64,000 nt of DNA from Dermacentor variabilis (GCF_050947875.1 NC_134574.1:156757534-156821533); one strand, 5' to 3'. Shown: positions 38,961-49,684, numbered from the stretch's first letter. Notes: generated by a model not told the origin, from the sequence alone. Program-made: numbers and translations.

Positions 38961-40118
38961 CCAGGTGGTCTTGCATAGACGGCGACCTACCGTTTCTATG
39001 TTTGCGTATACGACCTGCTTTTTGGACGCTCCTTTTATTCGTGCGACCTCCCGATGCTGAAAGTGGACGGGTCCTTTTATGTGGCGTTAAGCGCTTGTAC
39101 GCGCCAAGGTTTTCTGGTTTCTCAATTCAGGGAAAAAGAAATAGCGTATAGAAAGTGGATTACGGTACTACGGTGGGCATTGTATGGGATGCCTGAAGCA
39201 GAAAGAAAATAAATAGCAAATGGAGGAGCAAGGTGGACGCTGGTCGAGTTTCCGAAGACCTTTTTTTTTTTTTGTCGTGCGGTCACCGCAGGTCCCACTG
39301 TGTCCGTTAGGTGTCCGTTACCGTATAAGCGTGGAGGATTAGGCTACTTCTACAAAGCCTTTCAACGTCGCATTCGATGAAGCTTCTTTAGGACTGTTGT
39401 AGGAACTACGATATGACTCACGCTAAAACGGCTCGGTCGTCTGTTCCTCAAACTTTAAGACACCTTTTTGCGTAGGACAGTGTAGACACCAGAAAGAATA
39501 TTTTTACACTTGCAGAAGCAAACAAATGGTTGTGATGTGATGCGACTGGGATTTGTGATGATAGCTACACTTTTCGGTTTTATGGAATTGTGAGCTTTAG
39601 ATCGTCCGCATACGTATACCATCTACAGAACACCGGTGACGTAGATCTGAGGAGCTGCATTCTGGCGCCACGTTGTGACACTGCGTTCAAATAGACATCA
39701 CAGAACTATTACATATGGGCTAACTTATTGGTGGCTCAAAAGCGTGGGCAGCAACGTTATGATTAATGTGTGGTACCCTCCTTTTCTTCCATAAGAACTC
39801 CACATAGTAAAAAAAAAAGTTTTGGACGCTTTGCTGTATAACAAATCGGCGCGTCATGTCGCTACCCCCGCTACAGCATGGTGCCAATGTCTCTGCCGTT
39901 CTGATGCTGGATGGAGGAGCATACGTACACTGACAGGCTAGAACCTTTTTATTAAAACGTTATATAATTACAAGGTTCCCGGATTCTCGAGGACATCACG
40001 GTGCAATAAATTTAGGATGTGTGTCAATATTCTTAAACTGAGTTGAAGTGCGATATTTGAAACCCTTCAATTCTGCATCCACCATCCACTTTATATAAAT
40101 CAATTGCTTCATCGGAAC
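38961..40118. other. Non-coding stretch, nothing recognised
   Basis: No frame over 70 codons and no repeat ends recognised. Confidence 0.45.
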
Positions 40119-40240
40119 ATTATTATTACTCACAGCGCGCGCTAAGAATACAGCCTAAGAAGAGAGATGAAAAACGAGGGCTTGCGTTTCGTCTCCCTTC
40201 ATCGTCCGTGTTCTTAGTTAGCGCTGTAAATAATAATAAT
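40119..40240. repeat. Foldback element, ~122 bp
   Basis: The left arm (ATTATTATTACTCACAGCGC, then GCTAAGAATAC, then GAGAGATGAAAAACG) and the complement of the right arm (ATTATTATTTACAGCGCTAA, then CTAAGAACAC, then GGGAGACGAAACG) align with several differences around a short centre. Confidence 0.7.
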
Positions 40241-41084
40241 GCAGATGTACCGACTCGTCCAGCTAGCTACCATACTACAGCTCATCGGAACAGTTGCCAT
40301 TTCCTGTCTCATGAGGGGCCCAGCTAAGAGCCTTGCTGTTCCATTGAACTAAACACCCGTAACATATAGCTTGTACAAAAATGTCCGCAATTCGGGAAGT
40401 AGAACATAAGGTATACAAAATATATATACTTTTACATAATATTTAAATCAATTTACTTTTATGGTTCACTAACAGACCGCGGGTATGTGTGTCCATACCG
40501 CAGTACTAGTACAGAGCTTGCGGGATTCATTTTATAGTCCCTCGTTTTAAGCAGTAATTGCGCGATGAGTGCTGCTTCACGTATTTTTAATTGTTTCTCT
40601 AACATCTAATCACACTTTTTTCCCTAAGCATCTTGTTCCTCTTTATTTAAAGCAGTTACGCGATTGTCTCGATAACTGCATTTCTCGCAAATCACGCTCT
40701 CCGTATTTGCTTGTATTAAGGGGAGCTTCAAGTACTTTTTCGTAACGCGGAAGCATGCGAACACACGGGGTTTGTCCCAAACCGTACTTTAAAGCTGTCG
40801 CAGTGAAGTCATACACGATGCCGACTCGTGGGATGTTAAGGAGAACCACGACTTTCTGCGTGACGTCACAGTGCCCGATTAAGTGCAGTTGGACAGCGGT
40901 GTGAGCGTGTTGTGTTTTTCAAGGGCCGCCGCCGAGCCGATGTAATTTGCGGAGCAGCTCGTCTTACAGCTCTTCGTACGACCAACCAGAAATCTTATGG
41001 AGGCACGTAAGAGTAAAATTTGTTTTAGCTGTATTAGCAAAGTACCCCTGCACAATACCGAAAAACGCCATTTCTTACTTTATA
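40241..41084. other. Non-coding stretch, nothing recognised
   Basis: AT-rich. A 68-codon frame has no domain. Confidence 0.4.
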
Positions 41085-41236
41085 CTCTGTGCAATAATTT
41101 ACACCCTTAAGAGTGAAAAGGATGTAGATCTGTTTATGACTCGGACACTTACACTCGAAAATAGGGTGTAAGGATGTGAGTTATAGACAAATTTACACCC
41201 CGTTTCACTTATATGGGTGTAAATTATTTTACAGTG
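41085..41236. mobile_element. CACTG-ended palindromic MITE, diverged
   Basis: The left end is mutated (CTCTGTGCAATAATTTACACC); the right end is TGTAAATTATTTTACAGTG. TA lies on both sides (41083-41084 and 41237-41238). The TTACACCC and GTGAGTTATAGACAAATTTAC blocks match the family. Confidence 0.8.
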
Positions 41237-41776
41237 TAAGGGAAACTTCGTAAGCAAGAAAACTCGCAAAAAAAAGAAAGAATAAGAAGGAGAGGAATAA
41301 TGGGTGCCGAGGCCGCTTTCAAGTTTTGGCACCTCATCGCGGTGACGTCAATGATTTTGACGTTGTCTTCTCAGGCCAATAAACTTACGACCCGGCAAGG
41401 ATGCATTACATTCTAATCCAAAAAAAGAAAAAAAGGACCCAAGTTTTAACGTCGCCAGCTTTCAGAACTTTAACTGAACCCCAGGGTGTGCGATTATTGA
41501 GAAGGAAAAAAATGAGAGAATTGATTGGTTAAATGCTAGTAACTGCGTATAAGCAAACTGCCGGCGAAGCTGAAGCAAGGCCTGTTTTTCTTTTTCAGTT
41601 GTTATCTTGTGATTCATGGTCATTATACATAATCTATTGCCTAAGTAACGACGACTAATAAGGCTTAGAAGTATGTACTACTCGCTTATTATGTTATTCT
41701 GTATGGAAAACTTGCGACCATATTCTATCTCAATTACGCAATGATTCAATCCGAGGAGCGCGTATGATAATTGTAA

Positions 41777-41835
<59 letters not shown>

Positions 41836-42183
41836 ACAAAACATCTGAGGATGATTGTCGAGGCCATTCGATGCCGAGATACGCTGCTGGAGACACTTTT
41901 TCATTAATTCTGCGGGTAATGCATGCTATAAGGCCAGTGGGTGCGGTTAAGTTCCACTGTCTCCAGGGTCAACCCGTGTTACAGACCCCATTGGGAAGCC
42001 TTTCGAGGACAGACAGCGTGCGCAGGTATTAAGATCTGACCACAAAATCAAAACGTTTGATAACAAACTGCCTCAGGGATCGGCACAGCTTTGATTACGC
42101 GTGCCTCCGGGATCGGCCCATTTTACTCGGCCAGACATCCGTGCACGCAAAGCGTGTGAAAAAGCCCAAGAAAGCTCTGGTTT
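41237..42183. other. Non-coding, with (AAAT)n at 41777-41835
   Basis: A perfect AAAT tetranucleotide tract of about 59 bp is the only clear feature. A pair of CCTC(A/C)GGGATCGGC(A/C)CA motifs (42072 and 42105) hints at a small tandem repeat. Confidence 0.6.
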
Positions 42184-42224
42184 AGACAGCACGACACCAG
42201 AGGGAGTCTGGTGTCGTGCTGCCT
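42184..42224. repeat. 18-bp-stem hairpin with 5-base loop
   Basis: AGACAGCACGACACCAGA (42184-42201) and TCTGGTGTCGTGCTGCCT (42207-42224) pair at 17 of 18 positions. It is compact and near-perfect, so it could extrude or stall polymerase. Confidence 0.85.
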
Positions 42225-42584
42225 ACCAACGACCTCTATAGATGTCTCGACCGGTGTTCTAGCAGACGGGATGAGAACTTACGGATCGGACATTTGTTAG
42301 AATACATCAGAGGGTCTTACGTTGTCCGCAAACGTGTTTGTTGGAATACCGGATTACGGTGAACGGCAGCTACAATGCTGCTAGCGACATCTTGGGACGT
42401 AGAGTTTAACCAGAGAGCACACAAAAGATAATACTGCAGGGAACAACGATCCACAAGGGTAAGAATTCATCAGATTTGTACACTTACCGGTCGTCTCCAA
42501 GTTCCCCAAAGTGTCGCCTACATAAAGTTGATCCTTCACTAAAGCTGCAACTGCCATCAAGGCTTTCCCCGCTCCAATGTAACG

Positions 42585-43300
42585 TTGTTATGTCACCTCT
42601 GGATCAGGGTTGCATTCACTAAAGTACACTCTTACCCGCCGTGGTTGCTCAGTGGCTATGGTGTTGGGCTGCTGAGCACGAGGTCGCGGGATCGAATCCC
42701 GGCCACGGCGGCCGCATTTCGATGGGGGCGAAATGCGAAAACACCCGTGTGCTTAGATTTAGGTGCACGTTAAAGAACCCCAGGTGGTCAAAATTTCCGG
42801 AGTCCCCCACTACGGCGTGCCTCATAATCAGAAAGTGGTTTTGGCACGTAAAACCCCAAATATTATTATTATTATTAAAGTACACTCGTTCCCCATTGGA
42901 ATGTCTGATCCACCTACGTGTGACTACTGCGGCATCCAAGAAAATACTGAACACCTGCGCTTTCGTCGTCGATATGACGTCCTGCGCCATCCATTCCGGA
43001 TAGCATTAAACCGACTAGATTCAAGATCGTTTTCAGAAGCCAAGATGCTTGGACCATGGTCGTGCACGTCGCAGGTGCTTAAAACGAACAAGGGGTTATT
43101 TGTTTAAGTCGTCAGATGTCTGCGACCATTTGCCCACTTGGTCTGCTCCTGCGAGTGTGCGTGAGACGGGTAATGTCCTTGTCTCCTTTCTTTAAATCTT
43201 TTCACCCCGTTATGCTCTCCTGCAGTGCAGGGTACCAAACCGGGCGCGCGTCTGGTTAACCTCCCTCCATTTTCCTCCCTCTTCTCTCTCCTTGATGCGC
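42585..43300 (+). pseudogene. LINE family-A C-terminal coding end and 3' UTR, split by a SINE
   Basis: With the inserted SINE (42635-42875) and one target duplication set aside, the flanks join in one frame. The left flank encodes LWIRVAFTKVHS and the right encodes FPIGMSDPPTCDYCGIQENT followed by EHLRF. This parallels LWLGVAYTRSFAFRVGMDD then CRHCGGEETIEHVL in the better copy at 46.6 kb. The last cysteine of the C-C-H-C motif is replaced here (EHLRFRRRY). Downstream the family tail TGCAGGGTACCAAACCGGGC and GGTTAACCTCCCTCC (43223-43265) completes the 3' UTR. The RNase H and RT parts are absent. Confidence 0.85.
42635..42875 (+). mobile_element. Ruka-type SINE inserted in a LINE reading frame
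   Basis: Full-length plus-strand copy from CCCGCCGTGGTTGCTCAGTG through a B box GGATCGAATCC to CGTAAAACCCCAAATATT and (ATT)n. The target duplication is TAAAGTACACTC at 42620-42631 and 42876-42887. The insertion interrupts codons of the LINE C-terminal domain, so it is younger than the LINE copy. Confidence 0.95.
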
Positions 43301-43619
43301 CGACATTTCTGGGAACGAGCTAGATGATCCCCGAGCCTTGCACCATCAATGCAAAGAACAACTCGGAGGTGGCAGTTCGAAGCACACCGCAATGTTCATC
43401 CAAGGTGACGCCTATGAATTCAACTTTATAGCCAAACTGCCGCGCAGGAGAACACTAAGCGCTAACGTGAGTAAAGTCACAAAACATGATTCCCACCACC
43501 AACAACCACCCGCCTCTACGAGGCCATACTAAGATTATTTCTCTTATGACCTCTCTCTCTCTCTCTGTACTAAGAAGACTACAAATGCGCAGCTTTACGA
43601 CTATTCCAGTGCTTCTCAA
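43301..43619. other. Non-coding, short (CT)n at 43551-43565
   Basis: Nothing else recognised. Confidence 0.4.
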
Positions 43620-44008
43620 GACGTAGCCGACCAAGTATACATACGCCGACCCCAATTACATCCACTGCCAAACTCCGGAAATCAGGATGCACAACCTCTG
43701 GGCATGGCCAATTCACGAATCAGGCCGAGCCTATTTTGTAAGAAAGACCCAACGTGCACAAACTGACCTCCAACAAGACATGGAAGGAACTGCTTACCAG
43801 ATTCTCGCAGACGCCACTCATCAGAGCCAGAACGGACACCTGGGGCAATGCCTTGCGCACAACGACCATCCCCTTCCCGGCACTAGCGGGCCTTGCAAGC
43901 CAACCTGTTAGAAGAAAAAGCCATTTTGTTGCACAGTGCTGAAGTCAACAAGCGAGAGCACGTTGTACATAGCCGAGTATAGATTCATTCATTCATTCAT
44001 TCATTCAA
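43620..44008 (+). mobile_element. Probable LINE 3' fragment with (ATTC)n tail
   Basis: A frame near 43754 reads TWKELLTRFSQTPLIRARTD and then a proline/leucine-rich stretch, in the manner of LINE C-terminal ends. CTCTGGGCATGGCC-type Trp codons follow a DPNYIHCQTP block just upstream. The tail is five or more ATTC units (43982-44007). Clade unknown; weaker evidence than other copies. Confidence 0.45.
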
Positions 44009-44805
44009 ATGCGGCAGTGACCTGCCATATTCTGTGCATAACTGCTAGTGTAAAGCGTAATTGTTAACGTGCTCTCCTTTTATGATTTTCCTTCGACGAG
44101 GACACTCGCGCAGCACAAAATTATTTTTTGAAATGCGTTGTTACAGTTGGATAAAGCGTCGCTACATGTCGCTACCAGATTCGCTACTGCCGTCGACGGT
44201 TCCGGTAGCCCGGTAATCCATAAACGGTAAGAAGCTTGCGGACACGTTAAGCATATCTATTTACAAGTTACGATACCGTACAATGCAAACAAATAAGAGT
44301 AAATGCAATCTCAGTATCTGTTGCCGACAAAGCGAATAACAATATTCACCAACGAAGACCCAGCTATCCGTATATCTGTGGGGAGACTTGGTCACGTGGG
44401 ATGGTGCTCAATTTGAGTTACGTATACGTTTCACGGCGCCTCAGCACTCATCGCGTTTTCTCGCCAGGAACGCGGTCGTTTAGAAAAGGTTCAATGCCCG
44501 GACAAAGCGGTCGCATCGCGGTGGAGGAACAATGGAAAAAAAGATATCTGGTGTATTGGATGGGGGGGGGGGGGCAAGCTCTTAAATTCCAGGGCAGGAT
44601 TAGAACCGCTAGCATACGGGTCAGGGTTTATTGATTCATTTACTTGAAGATGTAAACCTTAATGTATATTGATTGATTCGGTGCGTCGTCTTGCATATTT
44701 ATTTAAGCCGCGTTGCTCCCAGCTTCTGTTGAAGAAGAAACAACCAACTTTCAAGAAGATGTCGTGTCAACCCGGAGTGATCTATATACTACAGCTTATC
44801 GCTTA
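44009..44805. other. Non-coding; tRNA-like fragment near 44590-44625
   Basis: On the minus strand GTATGCTAGCGGTTCTAATCC resembles an anticodon-to-B-box stretch, but no acceptor stem was found. A G12 run lies at 44562-44573. Confidence 0.35.
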
Positions 44806-44913
44806 TAGCTCACAGTGCACCTTTCGGACGATTGCGATTGGCCAATGTTGGCTCTTGCGCCATAAAACCCCACAAATCACCGCAACCACCACCACCACCA
44901 CCACCACCACCGC

Positions 44914-44960
<47 letters not shown>

Positions 44961-44985
44961 CCGTCGCCGTCGTCGCGGAACACAT
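44806..44985 (+). repeat. (ACC)n-(ATC)n tract after a SINE-like tail
   Basis: GCGCCATAAAACCCCACAAA (44858) resembles the 3' end of a SINE family. It is followed by ACC repeats (44884-44911) and ATC repeats (44915-44959). Confidence 0.7.
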
Positions 44986-45228
44986 GCGGACTTTGGTCTA
45001 TTTGGTTTTAACAATTCGAGACTGGAATCAGTTACCAAGTGATATTCTGAAATTGACTTGAAATGATATGTTCGTACAGTCGCTTCATGATTTATTATTA
45101 TAGGCATGAACGTGTTGTGGTTATACTATGCTGCCTGTATTAGGCATATTTTATATGTTTTATGTAATCCACCCACTGTAATGCCTATCGTAGGCGCTGT
45201 GGGTGCTTTGGCAAATAAATAAATAACA
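44986..45228 (+). pseudogene. 3' end of a CR1/L2-type LINE
   Basis: The frame reads TIRDWNQLPSDILKLT before a stop at 45059, matching the R(T/V)I-WN-LP block that ends the ORF2 of many CR1/L2 elements. The 3' UTR continues with GTAATGCCTATCGTAGGCGC and closes in AAATAAATAAATAAC, a usual tandem tail. About 75 coding bases remain. Confidence 0.7.
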
Positions 45229-45859
45229 TTTAAATCATCTTTCATTCGGTGCATATCCTTTCGTCCCTTTCCTCGCCTTGTGGAAGCACATGATTTTATT
45301 TGTAGATTTAGTTAAGTGAACTCTGCCTAATTACTGCTGGCTCCAGATTTACTTGAGCAAGATCACATTTTGGTATGTTTGTATGTCTGCTTACGTGCGT
45401 ATTTACGCGTGTGCGTGCGTGCATGTGTGTGCGTACGTGCGAGTTTTTGTGTGTCTCTTGAATAACGTTTTCGTCACAGAACGTTGTGAATTTACATCAC
45501 TTAGCATGTACGCATAAGAAGCGCCTACTTTATAATTATGTTTTTTGCATCATATGATCTTTATTGTACGCTTAGCATGTTTGCACTCCTGTGGTATGTG
45601 CGCACGTGTTTCGTGTGAATGGGGCAACGTATGTTTCTCAACTGTGTAATAGATGAGCCGTCTCTAATACAGCCTACCTTCCAGTTTTTCTTCTCCTGAT
45701 ATATGAAGAAGGCAGCCACGTACCTGCGGCTCGCCCTTCGTAATGTTGTGGATTTCGTTTACCTAAAGTGAATCCGAAGGAAACGAAAGTCCGTCTTGAT
45801 GATTGTGATAGCAAATGAACAGCGATTGGCCTTGAGGCTGCGTGGGGTATCACGTGAGA
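45229..45859. other. Non-coding; GTGCGTGCGTGC-type simple sequence at 45407-45460
   Basis: No gene or transposon end recognised. Confidence 0.4.
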
Positions 45860-46240
45860 ACGACCCGCACGTTTTGAGACCCGCCGAGAAACATCAAATC
45901 TTCTGAAGGAACTTTCACCGCAGTACAACCCGCTTCAGCAGGAAAAGCGCCTTTGGACCGGTGTCTTAGGAGACCTACCAAGACATCAAATCTACTCAAG
46001 GAAAACATGGGAAATGCCCTCTCCCCTTTAGATGAACCCTACCCATAAGAGCGTGCCGAGGAAAGCATATGTCGCCTTGAAAAAGACAAGTCCGCTTGTC
46101 GAAACGTTGGCTCCCGCTTTTACCTTGTTCTCATTTTGCAAATCTACTCAAGGCACTTTCACTACAGTACACCCCACTTTAACAGGAAAAGCTGCTTTGG
46201 ACCCATGCGTTTTGAGACCCAATGAAAGATCAAATCGACA
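45860..46240 (+). repeat. Degenerate ~90-bp minisatellite, array 1, split by an insertion
   Basis: Units contain GTTTTGAGACCC, GAAACATCAAATCTTCT, CTTTCACCGCAGTACAACCC and CAGGAAAAGCGCCTTTGGAC in this order. Units or parts begin near 45870, 45950 and 46139. A second array of the same unit lies at 48121-48360. Confidence 0.8.
46002..46138 (+). mobile_element. 137-bp short element with hammerhead-like motif, flanked by a 15-bp duplication
   Basis: CAAATCTACTCAAGG occurs at 45987-46001 and 46139-46153, immediately outside the element, which interrupts the minisatellite unit. Inside, GACAAG (46085-46090) and CTTGTC (46095-46100) form a stem followed by GAAACGTT (46101-46108). GCC (46074-46076) and GGC (46109-46111) give a 3-pair outer stem. 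The 5' core is TTGAAAA in place of CUGANGA. This is the same layout as the Penelope-associated minimal hammerhead, but degenerate. Confidence 0.7.
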
Positions 46241-46499
46241 CAGCCGAAGCCAGAGCCCCAGTCGACGCCACAGCCAATGCCACAGTCGGAGCCGCAGCCA
46301 CTTCAAGGCATACAGTGCACCGCTGCAGAGTGTGCAGCGCGGGCTCCTGACAAACTGCCAGAAGAACACCGGTAAGTGGTTGTGATGCTCCGGTCTCTGA
46401 TTAATACGTTTCGAAAGCTCTTGGATAAGCTGCACACTCCTTCAACGCGAAGTGCAGTGCAAGTGCTAGATGCTCTGAATGCACTGCTCCCTACTAGTA

Positions 46500-47225
46500 G
46501 AGGCTCCAGTAAGCACCATGGCTCACCCGCAGATTCCTAGTCGCCGACGCAGCAGCACGATCTGCACATGAGGAGGGCTTCCAAGACTCCATTCCATTCT
46601 CAAGAACAGACGCTGCAACGAAAATTCGTGTGCTTGCAAATGAATCCATCAAAACTTTATGGAACACACCAAGCTTACAGCATACACGTCTACACCGACT
46701 GGACCCATCCCTTCGACTTCGACCCCCATCTGGACTCTCTCGACTAGAAACAGCAGTACTTCGCCGACTGTGGCTTGGTGTCGCCTACACAAGATCCTTC
46801 GCCTTCCGAGTCGGTATGGACGACAGCGCGGCTTGCAGACACTGCGGCGGCGAGGAGACCATCGAACACGTGCTCTGCCACTGTCCTCAATACAGCGCGC
46901 ACCGGCTGTCACTAGCGACCACGTTGGCACGCCTTGACGACAGGCCACTTTCAGAACAGTCAGTTTTGGAATGCCGACGTGAACTGTCGTCGCAGCAAAA
47001 GTCGGTCAAGGCTTTGTTGACTTTTCTACGTGACAGTGGCCTATTAGAAAGACTATAAGGACCCCATTTCATCCCTTTTCATATTTTTTTCTCACGCTTT
47101 TATTTTTGTCACGCTCTTCTTTCCGTCTTTACTTCCCCTTTCCCTTCCCCTAGTGCAGGGTAGCAAACCGGAGGTTTTAAGTCTGGTTAACCTCCCTGCC
47201 TTTCTCTCATTTGCATCCCCCCCCC
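46500..47225 (+). pseudogene. Best family-A LINE copy: RNase H end, C-terminal CCHC domain, 3' UTR
   Basis: The open frame begins in the RNase H tail (ADAAARSAHEEG, about 46543) and runs to a stop at 47058. It has an RRLWLGVAYTRS helix and C-X2-C-X7-H-X4-C (CRHCGGEETIEHVLCHC), and ends in a SVKALLTFLRDSGLLERL helix. This C-terminal domain follows RNase H in Jockey/I/LOA-type LINEs of arthropods. The 3' UTR has CCTAGTGCAGGGTAGCAAACCGG and GGTTAACCTCCCTGCC. These bases define the tail used to recognise at least a dozen other fragments here. The RT and endonuclease parts are lost by 5' truncation. The long intact frame suggests it is among the younger copies. Confidence 0.85.
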
Positions 47226-47376
47226 CTAGTCGCACTAAAGTCAAAAAGGCTGCGGTTTACTCTAACGATACACTGTCAAGAACTGCAACGTATAGTGCTA
47301 ACGTACTTGGTCATCCCAGGTGATTTCAACGCGCATCGACAGCTATGGGGAAACATCAAGATTAGCTTCAGACAAA
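47226..47376. other. Short non-coding spacer
   Basis: Nothing recognised. Confidence 0.4.
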
Positions 47377-47543
47377 GGGGGGGGGGGGGTGCATTCTGTA
47401 AGAGTTCACCTAGGTGGACTGTCCATTTCGGCTGCTGCTGATTGGCTAGGGCCACTCGTCTCCTCCTCGCTCGTACGGCTGCATTCAATCAGCAGAGGCC
47501 GAAATTTACTGACCACTAGGTGAGCTCTTACAGAACGCCATCC
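47377..47543. mobile_element. G-ended MITE, ~165 bp, with long inverted arms
   Basis: The left arm is a G run, TGCATTCTGTAAGAGTTCACC, TAGGTGGACTGTCC, then TTTCGGC and GCTGATTGG. The right arm is its complement: TCAATCAGCAGAGGCCGAAA, CACTAGGTGAGCTCTTACAG, then AACGCCATCCC. It shares CTGTAAGAG(C/T) near the tip with the larger element at 16974-17432, so it may be its deletion derivative. Confidence 0.8.
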
Positions 47544-47687
47544 CTGAATGACTGCAGTCCAGTGTATCGATGGGGAACTTGCTTGGGCGTTCGTTTCAAG
47601 GCGCTTTGCTGCACGTAGTGCTGCATGCCCAGAGAGTTTTCACTCTCCTCCTTTACCTCCTTCTATTCCCATTTCCCTTCCCCCAGT

Positions 47688-48037
47688 AATCACCATCATC
47701 ATCATCATTACCATTACCACCACCACCCCTAGCCTATCTTTGTGTCCACTGCAGGACCAAGGCCTCCACCTGCGATCTCCAATTACCCCTGTCTTGCACT
47801 AGCTGATTCCAACATGTGCCTGCAAATTTCCTGATTTCATCATCCTACCTAGTTTTCTGCCGTCCTCAACTACACTTTCCTTGGCACCCATTCTGTAACT
47901 CTAATGGCGCATCGGTTATATACTTTACGCATTACATGGCCTGCCCAGCTCCATTTTTTTTCTCTTAATGTCAAGCAGAAGAGCGGCTGTCCCCGTTTGC
48001 TCTCTGATCGACACCGCTTTCTTCCTGTCTCTTAATG
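47688..48037 (-). pseudogene. RTE-clade LINE 3' fragment, diverged subfamily
   Basis: The minus strand encodes WAGHVMRKVYNRCAIRVTEW with stops and shifts. This aligns with WAGHVLRREDNRWSLRVTEW in the better copy at 63.3-63.7 kb. The 3' end has (ATG/GTG)n (plus-strand CAT/CAC at 47695-47728), the usual RTE simple-repeat terminus. It is older than the other RTE copies. Confidence 0.8.
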
Positions 48038-48120
48038 TTACGCGCAGTGTAGGGTAGAAAACCAGACGCATGTCTGGTTGATCTCACTGCCTGTCTTCAC
48101 CTTGCTTTCTCTCTCTCTTT
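48038..48120 (+). mobile_element. LINE family-A 3'-UTR fragment
   Basis: CAGTGTAGGGTAGAAAACCAG and CTGGTTGATCTCACTGCCTG: a diverged tail directly after the RTE fragment. Confidence 0.6.
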
Positions 48121-48360
48121 CAAGGCACCTTCATTGCAGTACAATCCACTCTAGCAGTAACAGATCCTTTAGACCCATAGGTTTTGAGAGCCTTTGAAAC
48201 ATCAGAGCTTCTGAAGTCACCTTCACTGCAGTACACACAACCTTGGCAGAAAAAGCCCCTTCGAACCCATGTGTTTTGAGACCCGCTGAAACATCACATT
48301 TTCTCAAGGCAGAACTTTCACTGCACTGCAAACCATTTCAGCAGGAAAAGTTCCTTTGGC
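48121..48360 (+). repeat. Degenerate ~90-bp minisatellite, array 2
   Basis: Three units start near 48121, 48214 and 48305. Each contains TTTCA(C/T)TGCAGTAC-like, CAG-AAAAG-CC and GTTTTGAGACCCGCTGAAAC blocks. It is the same repeat as array 1, about 2 kb away and in the same orientation. Confidence 0.8.
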
Positions 48361-49684
48361 GTAGTCGTTTCCCAAAGGGAAATTAATATTTTTTTCATTT
48401 ATTTTCTTGTATGAGTATATACAGAATGTGCAAAAAAATATGTTAGGTCGACAGCCGAAGCTAGTGTTGGCCCATGTTTATGGTACATATTGCAGTAGCA
48501 AAAGCAAACGAAAGCATTGAGTGTTATGCAACTTAAAACACGACATCAGTATGTATATCAGTGTATATAATTCTGAACGAGGTGAAAAAACACAAAGCTT
48601 TGTCACATAAAGCCACCATAATGTAAATTATTAATAAGCAAGAGAACTACTGTTCATATAGTGGAGAAAGGTGTAACCGTAACAATATCTTGTAAAGCCA
48701 CGTATTATCGTCTTTTAGATTGCTATGTTGTTAAAGTTAAGTTTTTAATGTTAAAGTAGTTGGGATTTCCTGTTTTCAATGCTTTCCTGTAAATTTCGTT
48801 GAAAAGTAAAGTTATACAGCTCATTGGTAAAAAATGACGCTTTTTTGACTGTTTCACAACAATTTCTTTTGTGTGATAAACCATAGCCTTTTCTTTTTTG
48901 TTCATACGTGGAAATTTTCTTTTGATTCAATAAGCGTTATCGGAAATTCGGGAAACTTGTATTTTTCGCACTTTTTAGAGCAATTAATTGTCGCGTGAAA
49001 AGATAAGAATGGCATATCACTTGGCTATCTCATTTTGATTCTTCCCTCTTTCTCCCAGCCATACAATATCTTCTTGTGGGTGTAGGTAATTATTTTGTTT
49101 GCCTTATACTGGCCTTTAGCTGTTAGACGGATAGCAATGACGACAGCGGAATGACGACGAGTGTAGGGCGACGACGACTGTACGACGAGAATCGGATGTC
49201 CATGACTACAAAACGACAACGGCGTGAGATGACGTGATAACTGGCTCACGACCACTGTATATCCCGGCGATGGCGTGAAGATGAAGACGTGGGATACGTT
49301 GTAGTTTTGAAATTGAAGCCGATGAGTTGTGAATTCCCGTGTGCTTAGCAGACACCCTAAGAGTAGCACCATTTCCGAGACACGCGACCTTAAATTTTGC
49401 TACGAAATACATTGACCTTCCGGCTAACAGTTTCCAAGAAGCGTACCGCTGACAGCTTGGGACGATCTTAACTAAGTACGCCGAGGCTATAACTTAAGAA
49501 GAAAGCGTTCCGAACAAAAAGGAACAGCTGTTAATTCTACGAGCTTTTTGTTCAGGTCTGTTTAGGAAAGCGCTCTTGAAGTACCTCAAGTCAGCAGGTT
49601 TTGGGAACCGTGTGTAGACTCGGTGCGAACCTTCCACTGTGCGCGAAACTGTGCTTTCTCTATCTCCTCTCTCTCTTTTATTCC
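48361..49684. other. Non-coding, AT-rich; GACGACGA-type simple run at 49136-49190
   Basis: No domain-bearing frames. The 115-codon minus-strand frame at 49025-49372 has no recognised feature. Confidence 0.4.

Noticed and set aside
42184..42224. microRNA precursor
   Set aside because: The stem is only 18 bp with a 5-base loop, too short for a metazoan pre-miRNA.
45860..46240. CRISPR-like array (regularly spaced similar units)
   Set aside because: Units are about 90 bp, contiguous and diverged, with no constant-repeat/variable-spacer pattern. The surroundings are plainly eukaryotic.
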